In this document: positions 17,567-25,996 of the stretch, piece after piece
Layout of the letters: every line of letters starts with the position of its first letter
Numbering within the stretch: the stretch's first letter is position 1
Made by a program: the position numbers and the translations under genes
Notes under the pieces: model-generated
What the model was told of the DNA's origin: nothing
Database searches by the model: none
Seen by the model: the letters and a program-made list of their open reading frames with translations, nothing else
From: Anaerolineae bacterium
GTDB taxonomy: Bacteria; Chloroflexota; Anaerolineae; UBA4142; SHND01
Assembly (NCBI GenBank): GCA_022072245.1
Contig: JAJVIA010000006.1
Coordinates: 37,958-90,949 of the forward strand
DNA length: 52,992 bases
Direction of reading: 5' to 3'

Positions 17567-20314
17567 ATGAAACCAAACCGGAACTTTTGGCGCCATCTCG
17601 GCGTAATTGCCTTGTATCTGCTGATTGCGCTCGTTACGACCTATCCGCTCATCCTGCATTTCGGCGACCATCTGATTGGCAGTCCGACTTGGGCGCTCGA
17701 CGAATTCTTTCAAGCGTGGAACAATTGGTGGTTCAAGTTCGCGGTCTTTGACCGGGGCGTCTCGCCCTTTTACAGCGATTGGCTATTTTATCCGCAAGGC
17801 ACGAACATGATCCTGTATGCTTATACGCTGCTGCACGTCATTTTGTTGCAGCCGTTGTATTTTGCCTTTGGACTCGTGCCGGCGCAAAACGCGCTCGTCC
17901 TCTTTTCGTTTGTGGTGAGCGCGTACGGCATGTATCTTTTTACCTCGTACCTGTTGCGCGTCTCGTTTCGCATTTGGCAAACGCAGGGTTATTCGCCCGC
18001 GCCGCGCGACCCATCGCCGCGTTGGATTGGACTCGCCGCATTTCTCGCGGGCATCGTCTGGACATTTTCTTCAAATCGTTGGGTGTATGCGGCGCTGGGC
18101 CACTATAACATCCTCGCCATCGAGTTCATTCCGTTTTACATGCTCTTTTTGGTCAAGACGCTGCTGCGCCCCGATTGGAAATTTCCCATCCTCGCGGGTT
18201 TGTTTGCCGCGTTCGCCATGTATGCCGAATTGTCCAACGGCGTGCTGCTGGTTCTGTTGACCGCCGTCGTGCTGGTTTTTGAATGGCGGCTGCTGAAACA
18301 ATCCGCGTCCGCATTTTTGCGGCTCTTGGTCTTGGCGGGCTGCGCGGCGCTTTTCTTTGCGCCGCTGCTGCTGCCGACGCTCAACGAAATTTTCAATAGC
18401 GGATACAAATTGCCCGGCTGGGGTCATTCCGAAAAATTACTGGTGGACCTGTTTGGCTTTTTTACGCCCATCAGTTTGCATCCCCTAAATCGGCATTGGG
18501 AACAAGAATTGGATTTGGTGCGCCAGGGCATTTCACGTTTCAGCGACATTAACACGTTTTTCGTCGGCTATCTCACGGTGGCGTTGGCGATTCTCGGCGC
18601 GGCATTGTATTGGCGCAAAGTTCGCATGTGGGCAGCCATCGCCATTCTCTTTTCCATCCTCGCGCTGGGACCCTTGCTGCACATCAACGGCGTTTCGGAA
18701 TTTGACCTCGACGGCATTACGACGACGGTGCCGCTGCCGTTTTTTATTTTGCATTACATCCCGCTGCTCAAAGAAAATCGCGTGCCCAATCGTTTTTCGA
18801 TTTTGGTACTGTTTGCGCTCGCCGTTTTGGTCGCGTACGCCGCGTACTGGTTGATGGACTGGCTCGCCAAACGTCAACCCGCGCGCGCGAATCTTTTGGC
18901 GACCGGGCTCTGCGGTTTGCTTGCCGTCGCGCTGTTGTTTGAACACATTCCCACGCCCATCTCGCTTTCGGATGCGCGCATCCCGGAAATTTATTCGCAA
19001 ATCGGCGCCGATCAAGAAAATTTTACCGTCCTGTCGCTGCCGGTGGGATGGCGCAATTCGTTTGGCACCATCGGCGCCGAAGATACGCGCACTCAATTTT
19101 ATCAAACCGCATCCCAAAAATATCTCCTCACCGGGCAACTCGAACGCAATCCGCCGTTTCTGTTTGAATACTTTGCGCGCGCGCCGATTCTACGTTCGCT
19201 CATTGCGCTGGAAACATACAATCCGGTGGACGAGGCGACGCTGACCCAAGACCGCGCGCTCGCGCAGCAGTTTGTAAATTTTTTTGACATTCGGTATCTC
19301 GTCGTCAATTCCGCCATTCCCAATCGTCCGCCGTGGAGCGATACGCGCGACGTCGTAACCGAGTACGTGAAACAAGTGTTGCCGCTCGGCGAACAAGTTT
19401 ATGACCGCGACGGCACGCTCGCTTTTCGCGTCAAGCAAACGCCCCTGCCCATTCCCTATCAAGTGAAATTCAACGACGAACTCGGCATGTTGTATCAAGG
19501 CGCGGGATGGCTGCCGACGGAACGCATTGCCGACGCGGATGCAAATTGGGCAACCGCGCCGCGCGCGACTCTTTATCTGCCGCTGCGCGAATTACGAGAT
19601 TACACCTTGACGCTGCGCGCCTTGCCGTTTGTCTATCCCGACAGTCCGCCGCAATCGTTTGGCGTAACGCTTAATGGGCAAACGCTCGAACGCGTCACGC
19701 TGAATCCCGGCTGGAACGAATATCAAATTAAATTGCCGGCGGCGGTAGTAAAAAGCGGATTGAATCAGGTGGATTTGGATTTCAATTATGTCGCGCGGCC
19801 GCGCGATGTTTTGCCCGCGCATTTTGAAATTGGCGGCACGGGCGTGACGAGTCCGGTGGATATTGTCGCCACCAGCACAGCCGAATTCGGCTCGCTGAAA
19901 ATTAACGACAAAGAAGTTTCGCCGTTGAAACGCGGTTACAATCTCGCGGTGATTGACCCGCAGTCGGGCAACGTGTTGGATGTGAAAAATTTCGATACGG
20001 GCGGCAAAAGCATTTTGGAATCGCGCGCGCTGCGCGAATTTATCAATCAGATTCCCAACGGCATGATTGTCGCGGGCGCCGTCCAAGAAGACGCGACGGC
20101 AATGTTGGGCGAAGCGGCGGCGGCGGCGATTCAAGCGCTGGGTTTGCAAACCAATCTGCGCGGTCACGACGGCTATACGCACGCGTTCATTGCCGTCAAA
20201 GGCAAACCAAACGGTTTGGAACAGACCGGCGAAGGCGCCAGCGCGGTGAGCGTTGGCCACGCGCTGGACAATCGGCCGTTGAGCGCGGCTTTGGATTGGT
20301 TCCGCGTGGAATAA
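17567..20314 (+). CDS. GT-C-like polytopic membrane protein with C-terminal ILEI/FAM3-like domain
   Basis: A 915-residue protein. The N-terminal ~480 residues hold about 11 TM helices, and the first periplasmic loop has an acidic motif (PTWALDEFFQAWNNWWF) typical of GT-C enzymes. A soluble beta region follows (~480-770). The last ~140 residues match the interleukin-like EMT inducer (ILEI/PANDER) fold: KRGYNLAVIDPQSGNVLDVK, FINQIPNGMIVAGAVQEDAT, LGLQTNLRGHDGYTHAFIAV. That domain is known as a carbohydrate-associated module in eukaryotes and some bacteria. It starts 10 bp upstream of, and likely shares a transcript with, the DUF2723 gene that follows. Confidence 0.78.
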   Translation: MKPNRNFWRHLGVIALYLLIALVTTYPLILHFGDHLIGSPTWALDEFFQAWNNWWFKFAVFDRGVSPFYSDWLFYPQGTNMILYAYTLLHVILLQPLYFAFGLVPAQNALVLFSFVVSAYGMYLFTSYLLRVSFRIWQTQGYSPAPRDPSPRWIGLAAFLAGIVWTFSSNRWVYAALGHYNILAIEFIPFYMLFLVKTLLRPDWKFPILAGLFAAFAMYAELSNGVLLVLLTAVVLVFEWRLLKQSASAFLRLLVLAGCAALFFAPLLLPTLNEIFNSGYKLPGWGHSEKLLVDLFGFFTPISLHPLNRHWEQELDLVRQGISRFSDINTFFVGYLTVALAILGAALYWRKVRMWAAIAILFSILALGPLLHINGVSEFDLDGITTTVPLPFFILHYIPLLKENRVPNRFSILVLFALAVLVAYAAYWLMDWLAKRQPARANLLATGLCGLLAVALLFEHIPTPISLSDARIPEIYSQIGADQENFTVLSLPVGWRNSFGTIGAEDTRTQFYQTASQKYLLTGQLERNPPFLFEYFARAPILRSLIALETYNPVDEATLTQDRALAQQFVNFFDIRYLVVNSAIPNRPPWSDTRDVVTEYVKQVLPLGEQVYDRDGTLAFRVKQTPLPIPYQVKFNDELGMLYQGAGWLPTERIADADANWATAPRATLYLPLRELRDYTLTLRALPFVYPDSPPQSFGVTLNGQTLERVTLNPGWNEYQIKLPAAVVKSGLNQVDLDFNYVARPRDVLPAHFEIGGTGVTSPVDIVATSTAEFGSLKINDKEVSPLKRGYNLAVIDPQSGNVLDVKNFDTGGKSILESRALREFINQIPNGMIVAGAVQEDATAMLGEAAAAAIQALGLQTNLRGHDGYTHAFIAVKGKPNGLEQTGEGASAVSVGHALDNRPLSAALDWFRVE

Positions 20315-20324
20315 AACGTAACCC

Positions 20325-22265
20325 ATGAGCGCCGATTCGCTTTCGCTTGCGCGTCCAAACGCGCGTTGGACGCGCGTCCGGGAATTTGTAACGCGCCCCG
20401 CGTCGTTAGCTGTGTGCATCGCCCTTGCCGCGCTGCTGTTGTATTGGCGCACCGCGTATCCTTCCGTTTTGCCCGGCGACGCGGGCGAATTGCAATTTGC
20501 GGCGTGGGGCTTTTGGCTCGCGCATCCGACGGGTTATCCGCTGTATTTAACGCTCGGCGGAATCTGGCAGCATTTGTTGCCGTTCGGCGACCCCGCGTAT
20601 CGGCTCAATCTTTTCTCCGCGCTGTGGTCCGGGTTGGCGATTGGCGTCGCGTTCCTCGCGTTTTTCCAAGTCACGCGCGCGCGCGGCGCGGCAGCCATCG
20701 CCGCGTTGACGCTCGCGGTTTCGCCGCTGTTGTGGGCGCAGGCGACGCGCGCCGAAGTGTACGCGCTCAATACTTTTTTCGTCGCGCTCTTGACGCTGTT
20801 GGGCTTGATGTGGCGCGCGCAGCCCCAACGCAAATACGCGTTCGCGTTCGCGCTTGTGTTCGGCTTGGCGCTCACGCACCACCGCATGACGCTGCTGCTC
20901 ATTCCCGCGTTCGCCGCGTTGTTTGCCGAAAGCGTGTGGAATTTTCGCGCACAACCGTTGGAATTTTTGAAACGCGCGCTGCCGTATCTCGGCGTCGCCG
21001 CCATTCCCCTGCTGCTGTATCTGTACATTCCCCTGCGCGCGGGCGCGACGCCGTACGCGACGCTGGATATTTCGCCCGCCGCGCCGATTGTGATTTTTGA
21101 AAATTCGCCGCGCGGCTGGTTGAACGTCATTCTCGGTTCCGATTTCGCGAGCGAGGTCGCGTGGAATGAAGCGAGCGTCGCCGCGCTGCGCGCGCTGCCA
21201 ACGCAATGGGTGTACCAGTTCAATTGGTTCGGCGCCCTCGTCGCGGTGTGCGGCATCGGCGCGCTGTTGTGGCGGCGCAAATTCGCCGTCGCCGCGTTTG
21301 TGATATATGGCTTGAGCGCGTTCATCCTTTTCGCCGGCTTGTATCACATCGGCGACATTGAAGATTATTACACGCCCGCGTATTTTTTCGCGTGTCTGGC
21401 GCTGGCGGAAGGCATCGCCTTGCTCGTCCAGCTTTTGCGAACGCATCCATTCACGCGCGGCAGTACGCTGCCCGTCATCGCGCTGTTGGGCTTTTTCGCG
21501 CTGTTGCCTTTACAAAATTTGTTCAACAATTTTGTGTACCAAAATCAGCGGCTGCATGCCGAAACGCGCGTGCGCTGGGAAAATCTATTAAAAACCGATT
21601 TGCCGCCAAATGCGATTTTGATTTCCAACGACCGCGACGAAATGACGCCGTTGTATTATTTGCAATATGTCGAAAACAAACGCCCGGACTGGCGCGGACT
21701 GTTTCCCAAGATCGCGGCGGGCGCGCAGTACGATAACGTCATTGCGCTCGTGAATCGCGTTGCGGCGTCGGAGCGGCCCATTTATGCGTTAAAGCCCATC
21801 CCCGCGTTGTTTATGAAATACATTGTCGCGGAAACTAAAACTGGTTTGTGGAAAATTCACACGCAGCCGCTGCCGCCCTTGAGCAATGTCAGCGACGCGA
21901 CGCTGGACGACGCGCTACGCGTGCGCGGGTGGGAAGTGATTGACGGCGAGACGCGGCCCGGGGATTCGTTCACGCTGCGGCTGCAATACGAACCGCTGCG
22001 CGCCTTGACGCGCGATTATAAATTCAGTTTGCAATTGCAGCGCGAGGGCGTCAAAGTCGCGCAAGGCGACGACCATCTGCCGGGCGAGGGCGAATATCCG
22101 CCGACGCGCTGGCGCGCGCGCGAAATTTTGCAGGACGAATTTCTTGTACGCCTTGACCCCGCGCTCGAACCCGGCGCCTATCAGCTAACGCTGACGGCGT
22201 ACGATGAGGCGGACGGCAGCGCATTGGGCCCCGTTGAAATCGGGACGCTGCGCGTAGAGGAATAA
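20325..22265 (+). CDS. DUF2723 membrane protein, paralogue
   Basis: A 646-residue paralogue of the protein at 14825-16777 with the same plan: LLLYWRTAYPSVLPGDAGEL (DUF2723 acidic loop), AHPTGYPLYLTLGG, QATRAEVYALNTFFVALL, then about 10 TM helices and a C-terminal soluble domain with a beta-sandwich look. It starts 10 bp after the ILEI-domain protein. The conserved acidic residue and the HPTGYPLY motif are intact, so it is probably an active lipid-sugar-dependent glycosyltransferase. The acceptor is unknown. Confidence 0.85.
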   Translation: MSADSLSLARPNARWTRVREFVTRPASLAVCIALAALLLYWRTAYPSVLPGDAGELQFAAWGFWLAHPTGYPLYLTLGGIWQHLLPFGDPAYRLNLFSALWSGLAIGVAFLAFFQVTRARGAAAIAALTLAVSPLLWAQATRAEVYALNTFFVALLTLLGLMWRAQPQRKYAFAFALVFGLALTHHRMTLLLIPAFAALFAESVWNFRAQPLEFLKRALPYLGVAAIPLLLYLYIPLRAGATPYATLDISPAAPIVIFENSPRGWLNVILGSDFASEVAWNEASVAALRALPTQWVYQFNWFGALVAVCGIGALLWRRKFAVAAFVIYGLSAFILFAGLYHIGDIEDYYTPAYFFACLALAEGIALLVQLLRTHPFTRGSTLPVIALLGFFALLPLQNLFNNFVYQNQRLHAETRVRWENLLKTDLPPNAILISNDRDEMTPLYYLQYVENKRPDWRGLFPKIAAGAQYDNVIALVNRVAASERPIYALKPIPALFMKYIVAETKTGLWKIHTQPLPPLSNVSDATLDDALRVRGWEVIDGETRPGDSFTLRLQYEPLRALTRDYKFSLQLQREGVKVAQGDDHLPGEGEYPPTRWRAREILQDEFLVRLDPALEPGAYQLTLTAYDEADGSALGPVEIGTLRVEE

Positions 22266-22311
22266 AGATTGAAAATTCTGCGGGTCTCGCTTGACGCCGC
22301 AAAGGATTTTA

Positions 22312-22743
22312 TTAGAGCGCGGGAAATTCGCCGGGGACCATGCCGCGCAATAAAACATAAAACGGCACGCCCAATTCGTTCCAATTTTCTATCGCGGTGG
22401 ATAAAATCTCGACGGCGATTTCCCAATCTGCGCGCGCGTTTTTGACGAGCCGTTCCGGCGCTTGAAACAGCAAGATATACCCCGACGCGGGCGCCCACGA
22501 TAAATCATTGACACATTCTTCGAACGCGTCCCAATTGTGTCCAAAGTACGCGGGAAAATTTAGCGCGCGCGCGGCTTTAGCCAAAAACGATTTTTTGTCG
22601 CGCACTTTGGCGCCGTCGAGATAAAAGAGCTGCCAGCCCGCCGCGTCCGCTTCATTGCGTAAAAATTCGACCGTCGCGCGCGAATCGAACCGATACATGC
22701 CGGGGGTGCGCTCTTGCGTGAGCGCGAGTTGTAATTTGCTCAT
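22312..22743 (-). CDS. Barstar family RNase inhibitor
   Basis: A 143-residue barstar-like protein. The defining helix is FPAYFGHNWDAFEECVNDLS, where the Asp/Glu residues plug the RNase active site in barstar. LFYLDGAKVRDKKSFLAKAA precedes it. There is no signal peptide, so it acts in the cytoplasm. It overlaps by ATGA with the upstream barnase-like RNase, the classic toxin-inhibitor layout. It should protect the cell from its own RNase before export. Confidence 0.9.
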   Translation of the reverse strand: MSKLQLALTQERTPGMYRFDSRATVEFLRNEADAAGWQLFYLDGAKVRDKKSFLAKAARALNFPAYFGHNWDAFEECVNDLSWAPASGYILLFQAPERLVKNARADWEIAVEILSTAIENWNELGVPFYVLLRGMVPGEFPAL

Positions 22744-23279
22744 GGGTCAAGAATGATTTTGAACGAGGCGTAATGGTCGCTCGTGTAATAGTATTCGTCG
22801 TTCGCGCCGGTCACAATGCGCCGCGCGCCGCGGTCATCCGAACCGGGCGTTTCCACCGTGTATTCATGATAATAGCCCGACTTTTTGGTGGGCAAAATTC
22901 TTTCGCGATTTTGAAACACCTGCCCATCCTGCCGGTACGGAAAGGGCCCGCCGCGTTGAATCAACGTCAACGTTTCAAGCGCTTCGGGCGGCAGTTCCGC
23001 GCGCGTAATCGTTTTGAAACCGTCGCGTACAGTTACGCGCGTCGCCGTCGCGGGCGGACGCGTGCGCGTCGGTTTGACGGCGGTGGCGGTGGGCGCGGCG
23101 CGCGTCGCCGTAGCGAGAACGACATTGGCGGAATCGGTTGCCGTCGCGCGCGCGGCGGTCGCCAATGGCGGAACGGGATTCGCATTATCCACATTGCGCG
23201 ACGCAGAGCTGCAAGCCGCCAAGACCAAACCGCACGCCGCAATCCATAACACAGCCAAACCAAATTGAATTTTATTCAT
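22740..23279 (-). CDS. Barnase/RNase Sa-like guanyl RNase, predicted lipoprotein
   Basis: A 179-residue protein. The N-terminal lipoprotein signal VLWIAACGLVLAAC has a lipobox, followed by an Ala/Thr/Pro-rich linker (~40 residues with PTATAVKPT-type repeats) and a C-terminal microbial RNase (N1/T1/Sa) domain. The domain has LPPEALETLTLIQRGGPFPY, then Glu in YYHEYTVETPG, Arg in RGARRIVTG and His in YTSDHYASFKI, which are the catalytic triad positions of the family. It should cut RNA after G. A lipid anchor on an RNase of this type is unusual. Start ATG 23279 follows from the signal peptide. Confidence 0.85.
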   Translation of the reverse strand: MNKIQFGLAVLWIAACGLVLAACSSASRNVDNANPVPPLATAARATATDSANVVLATATRAAPTATAVKPTRTRPPATATRVTVRDGFKTITRAELPPEALETLTLIQRGGPFPYRQDGQVFQNRERILPTKKSGYYHEYTVETPGSDDRGARRIVTGANDEYYYTSDHYASFKIILDP

Positions 23280-24969
23280 TCGCTCCTCGTGCGCGGCGCG
23301 CGGGCTTGGACAAGAACGCCCCCAACGCGCAGCCAAAACCCAGCGCGGTAAAAATTCCAATTAACCACCACGGCGGCGTCGTTGCCGTCAACGGCGCAAT
23401 CGTAAAACCGTCGAGATTGACCGCGCCGTCCGCGCGCATTTCCAGCGTATGCTCGCCGCGCGGGAGTTGCCGCGCAACCGGCAGCGTCGCGCGCCATTCG
23501 GTTTGTCCGCTTGCCAGCTCGATATACGATTCGCCCGACGCGGCGCGCGGCAAACCATTTACCGCTTTGCCGTCCAACGTCACAAACAAACGGCCCGCGC
23601 CGGGTTCGCGGCGCGCGATTAAATCCACTTGCTCGCCATAAAAACGCAGCGTCGCCGTCTCGGCGGCGGACGTATCGGAAATCGCATCGGCGGCGCTAAT
23701 GTATTGCGCGCCGTACGCGTTTGTATCCGCTTGATACAACCAAGCGCCGACAAAGGTGAGCGCGGGATTGGTCTCTTCGTATTCGCCTGGGCCCGCGACG
23801 CGCTGCGGTTTGCTCGCCGCGCTGACGCTAAAGTACACCGGACGCGGCGCGAAATCCGCGTCCACCATGCGGAAATAGTATTCGGGATTGGTCGGCGGAA
23901 TATCGCCAACCTGACGAAAATACCAGATGCTAAAAACGCCTGCCCAGGGCCAATTGTTGCGCGCCAAAGTAATGCCGCGCACCGTGTATTGCGCCTGTTG
24001 TTCTTCGGTCACGCGCCCCCAAATCAAACGACTATCGGGAATGGATTCGGGCGCGGCGTTCCAGCCATATTCCAAAATCCAAATCGGTTTCGCGCCATCG
24101 CCATTTTTTTCCATCACCTCGCGCTCCAACAGCACGCGTTGAAAATTTAACGTGCCGGGATTCGGCGGGTCTTCGGGCGGACTGCCCAAACCGAACGCGT
24201 TCGCCGACATGATGTCGAAATACGCTTGCGCGCCCGCGGCGTACATTTCTTCCAAGAATTGCAAATCATTCATGTTCCGGTACTGGCTCGAATTGGGCGC
24301 CATCGTTTCGCCCAACGTAATCGCCAGCGGCGCGCTCAAAATGTACACGTTCGGCGAAACAGCTTTGGCGTTTTCGTACGCGATTTTCAACAGCCGCGTG
24401 TACGCGACGGGGTCAATCGGCGCGTCGTTCCATTCGCGTCCCAAATTCGGCTCGTTCCAAATTTGCAAATAATTGATTTTGTTTTGATACCGTTTGACAA
24501 ATTCTCGGACAAACTTGCCGTACAATTCAAAATCATCGGGCGGGCCCGAAGAGCCGGTGCCGCTGGCATTGACGCGCGCCCATTGCGGCGGCCGGTCGAG
24601 CCGCGCAATGACGCGGATATTGTTCCGCAGCATCAAATCTACAATGTCGTCGTATTTGCTCCAGTTATAGACGCCTGGTTCGGGTTCGATTTCCGCCCAA
24701 ATAAATTCTTGGCGCGCCCAACCGATGCCCGCCTCGCGCGCCATTTGCACCGTGCGTTCGCGTTTCCACGCTTCCACTTCGCGCTCGAGAAAAAAATTTG
24801 CGCCGTACGGATTGACGTCGGTATTGGGAAACGCGCGGCGCGGTTGAAACGCAAGCGGCGGCGGCGTCAAATACACGCTAAACAGGAACGCGCCGATAGC
24901 GCCGCCAAAACACAACAGCGCGGCGCACACAAAAAAAATAAAGCGTAAACGCGAACTTGGGCGAGACAT
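23272..24969 (-). CDS. Membrane-anchored glycoside hydrolase (GH-A clan, GH39-like)
   Basis: A 565-residue TIM-barrel hydrolase. TM1 is at residues 9-32 (FIFFVCAALLCFGGAIGAFL). The catalytic acid/base lies in LQIWNEPNLGREW (N172-E173-P) and the nucleophile is probably E300 in IWILEYGWN, the standard clan-A pair. A C-terminal beta-sandwich region and a final TM helix (near 530-550) follow. The stop overlaps the RNase gene by 8 bp, so glycosidase, RNase and barstar form one operon. The substrate cannot be read from sequence. Confidence 0.8.
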   Translation of the reverse strand: MSRPSSRLRFIFFVCAALLCFGGAIGAFLFSVYLTPPPLAFQPRRAFPNTDVNPYGANFFLEREVEAWKRERTVQMAREAGIGWARQEFIWAEIEPEPGVYNWSKYDDIVDLMLRNNIRVIARLDRPPQWARVNASGTGSSGPPDDFELYGKFVREFVKRYQNKINYLQIWNEPNLGREWNDAPIDPVAYTRLLKIAYENAKAVSPNVYILSAPLAITLGETMAPNSSQYRNMNDLQFLEEMYAAGAQAYFDIMSANAFGLGSPPEDPPNPGTLNFQRVLLEREVMEKNGDGAKPIWILEYGWNAAPESIPDSRLIWGRVTEEQQAQYTVRGITLARNNWPWAGVFSIWYFRQVGDIPPTNPEYYFRMVDADFAPRPVYFSVSAASKPQRVAGPGEYEETNPALTFVGAWLYQADTNAYGAQYISAADAISDTSAAETATLRFYGEQVDLIARREPGAGRLFVTLDGKAVNGLPRAASGESYIELASGQTEWRATLPVARQLPRGEHTLEMRADGAVNLDGFTIAPLTATTPPWWLIGIFTALGFGCALGAFLSKPARRARGANE

Positions 24970-25025
24970 GACGCGAATTAAAAGGGCTCAAACCGTTGGG
25001 CGGCGCGCGCGAGGATAAAACAAAC

Positions 25026-25058
25026 GCCCCCGAACGTAGCTATTATACATTCGGGGGC
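25026..25058. terminator. 9-bp hairpin after the cytochrome operon
   Basis: GCCCCCGAA (25026-25034) pairs perfectly with TTCGGGGGC (25050-25058) across a 15-nt loop. It follows the diheme cytochrome c gene on the minus strand. The loop also contains TATAAT on the minus strand (25047-25042), a possible -10 for the downstream glycosidase operon. Confidence 0.55.
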
Positions 25059-25082
25059 AGCTTGTACGCGAAAGACAAACGC

Positions 25083-25937
25083 TTAGGGCGTGTACAACTT
25101 GCAAGGTTCGCGTTCGTACATAATCACTTTCCAAACTTCTTCCGTAGAAAGTTTTTTGCCCCACGCGGGCATTCCCGTAGCCGGCAGACCGTTCACCACC
25201 ACATCATGATGCAGAACCAGACTCACCTGCGCCATGCCGGTGCAGTCGGTGAAATCGCGCGGCGGTTTAATCGAACCCAATCCGCCGGGGCCCTTGCCGT
25301 CGCGGTTTTCGCCGTGACACGCCTGACAATTCTTGGTATAGAGGTCTTTGCCCTCGGCGATAATTTGGTCGCTGGGCGGCATCGGGAATGGAATCGCCTT
25401 GAGAATTTCTTCAGGCGGAATGGGCGTCGGCGTGGGACCTACCGTCGGCGTCACCAACGCAATGAGCGGCGGATTTTCACCGGGCGCCCAGTTCATAATG
25501 AACGCGGTCAACGCGTTCACCTGGTCCGGGCGCAGGGGGCCGCCAAAATCTTCGCTCCATGTCGGCATGTGCTGCTGATAATTCTCTTCCGCATAGTAGG
25601 ATGAAAATTGGGGCCGCCCCGCCGCGATAGTATTGCGAATGAAATCCGGCGTCGTGCCTTGCCAGCCGATTTGTTTCAAGTACGGCGTCTTTTTCAGGTC
25701 AAGCAAATCGGTGCGATTGAGCGGCGGACCCTTGCCCACAATGCCTTCGCCCTTTTCGCCGTGACACGTCGCGCAATACGTTTCATAATATTCGGCGCCG
25801 GCTTGAATGGTGCGACCCGCAAAATTTTTCTGGTACTGCGACATGCGGTTGTCTTCGTTGATGCCATACAAAACCAGCACCACGATTGTCGCCACTGTGA
25901 ACAAGATGCCAATTAGAATCTTGAATTGAACGGACAT
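25083..25937 (-). CDS. Membrane-anchored diheme cytochrome c of the bc-type complex
   Basis: A 284-residue protein. An N-terminal TM anchor (ILIGILFTVATIVVLVLYGI) is followed by two class I cytochrome c domains with heme sites CATCHGEKGEG (near residue 55) and CQACHGENRDG (near 213). Axial methionines are likely in QHMPTWSEDF and GMPAWGKKL. A Pro-rich linker (PTVGPTPTPIPP) separates the domains. It is the last gene of the Rieske-cyt b-cyt c operon and takes the place of cytochrome c1 or f. Electron acceptors may include NarC or an oxidase elsewhere. Confidence 0.88.
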   Translation of the reverse strand: MSVQFKILIGILFTVATIVVLVLYGINEDNRMSQYQKNFAGRTIQAGAEYYETYCATCHGEKGEGIVGKGPPLNRTDLLDLKKTPYLKQIGWQGTTPDFIRNTIAAGRPQFSSYYAEENYQQHMPTWSEDFGGPLRPDQVNALTAFIMNWAPGENPPLIALVTPTVGPTPTPIPPEEILKAIPFPMPPSDQIIAEGKDLYTKNCQACHGENRDGKGPGGLGSIKPPRDFTDCTGMAQVSLVLHHDVVVNGLPATGMPAWGKKLSTEEVWKVIMYEREPCKLYTP

Positions 25938-25996
25938 GCTCTGAAAATCCTTGTGTGCGTATTACAGTCCCGCGCCGGACGCGAGACTATTTTGGC

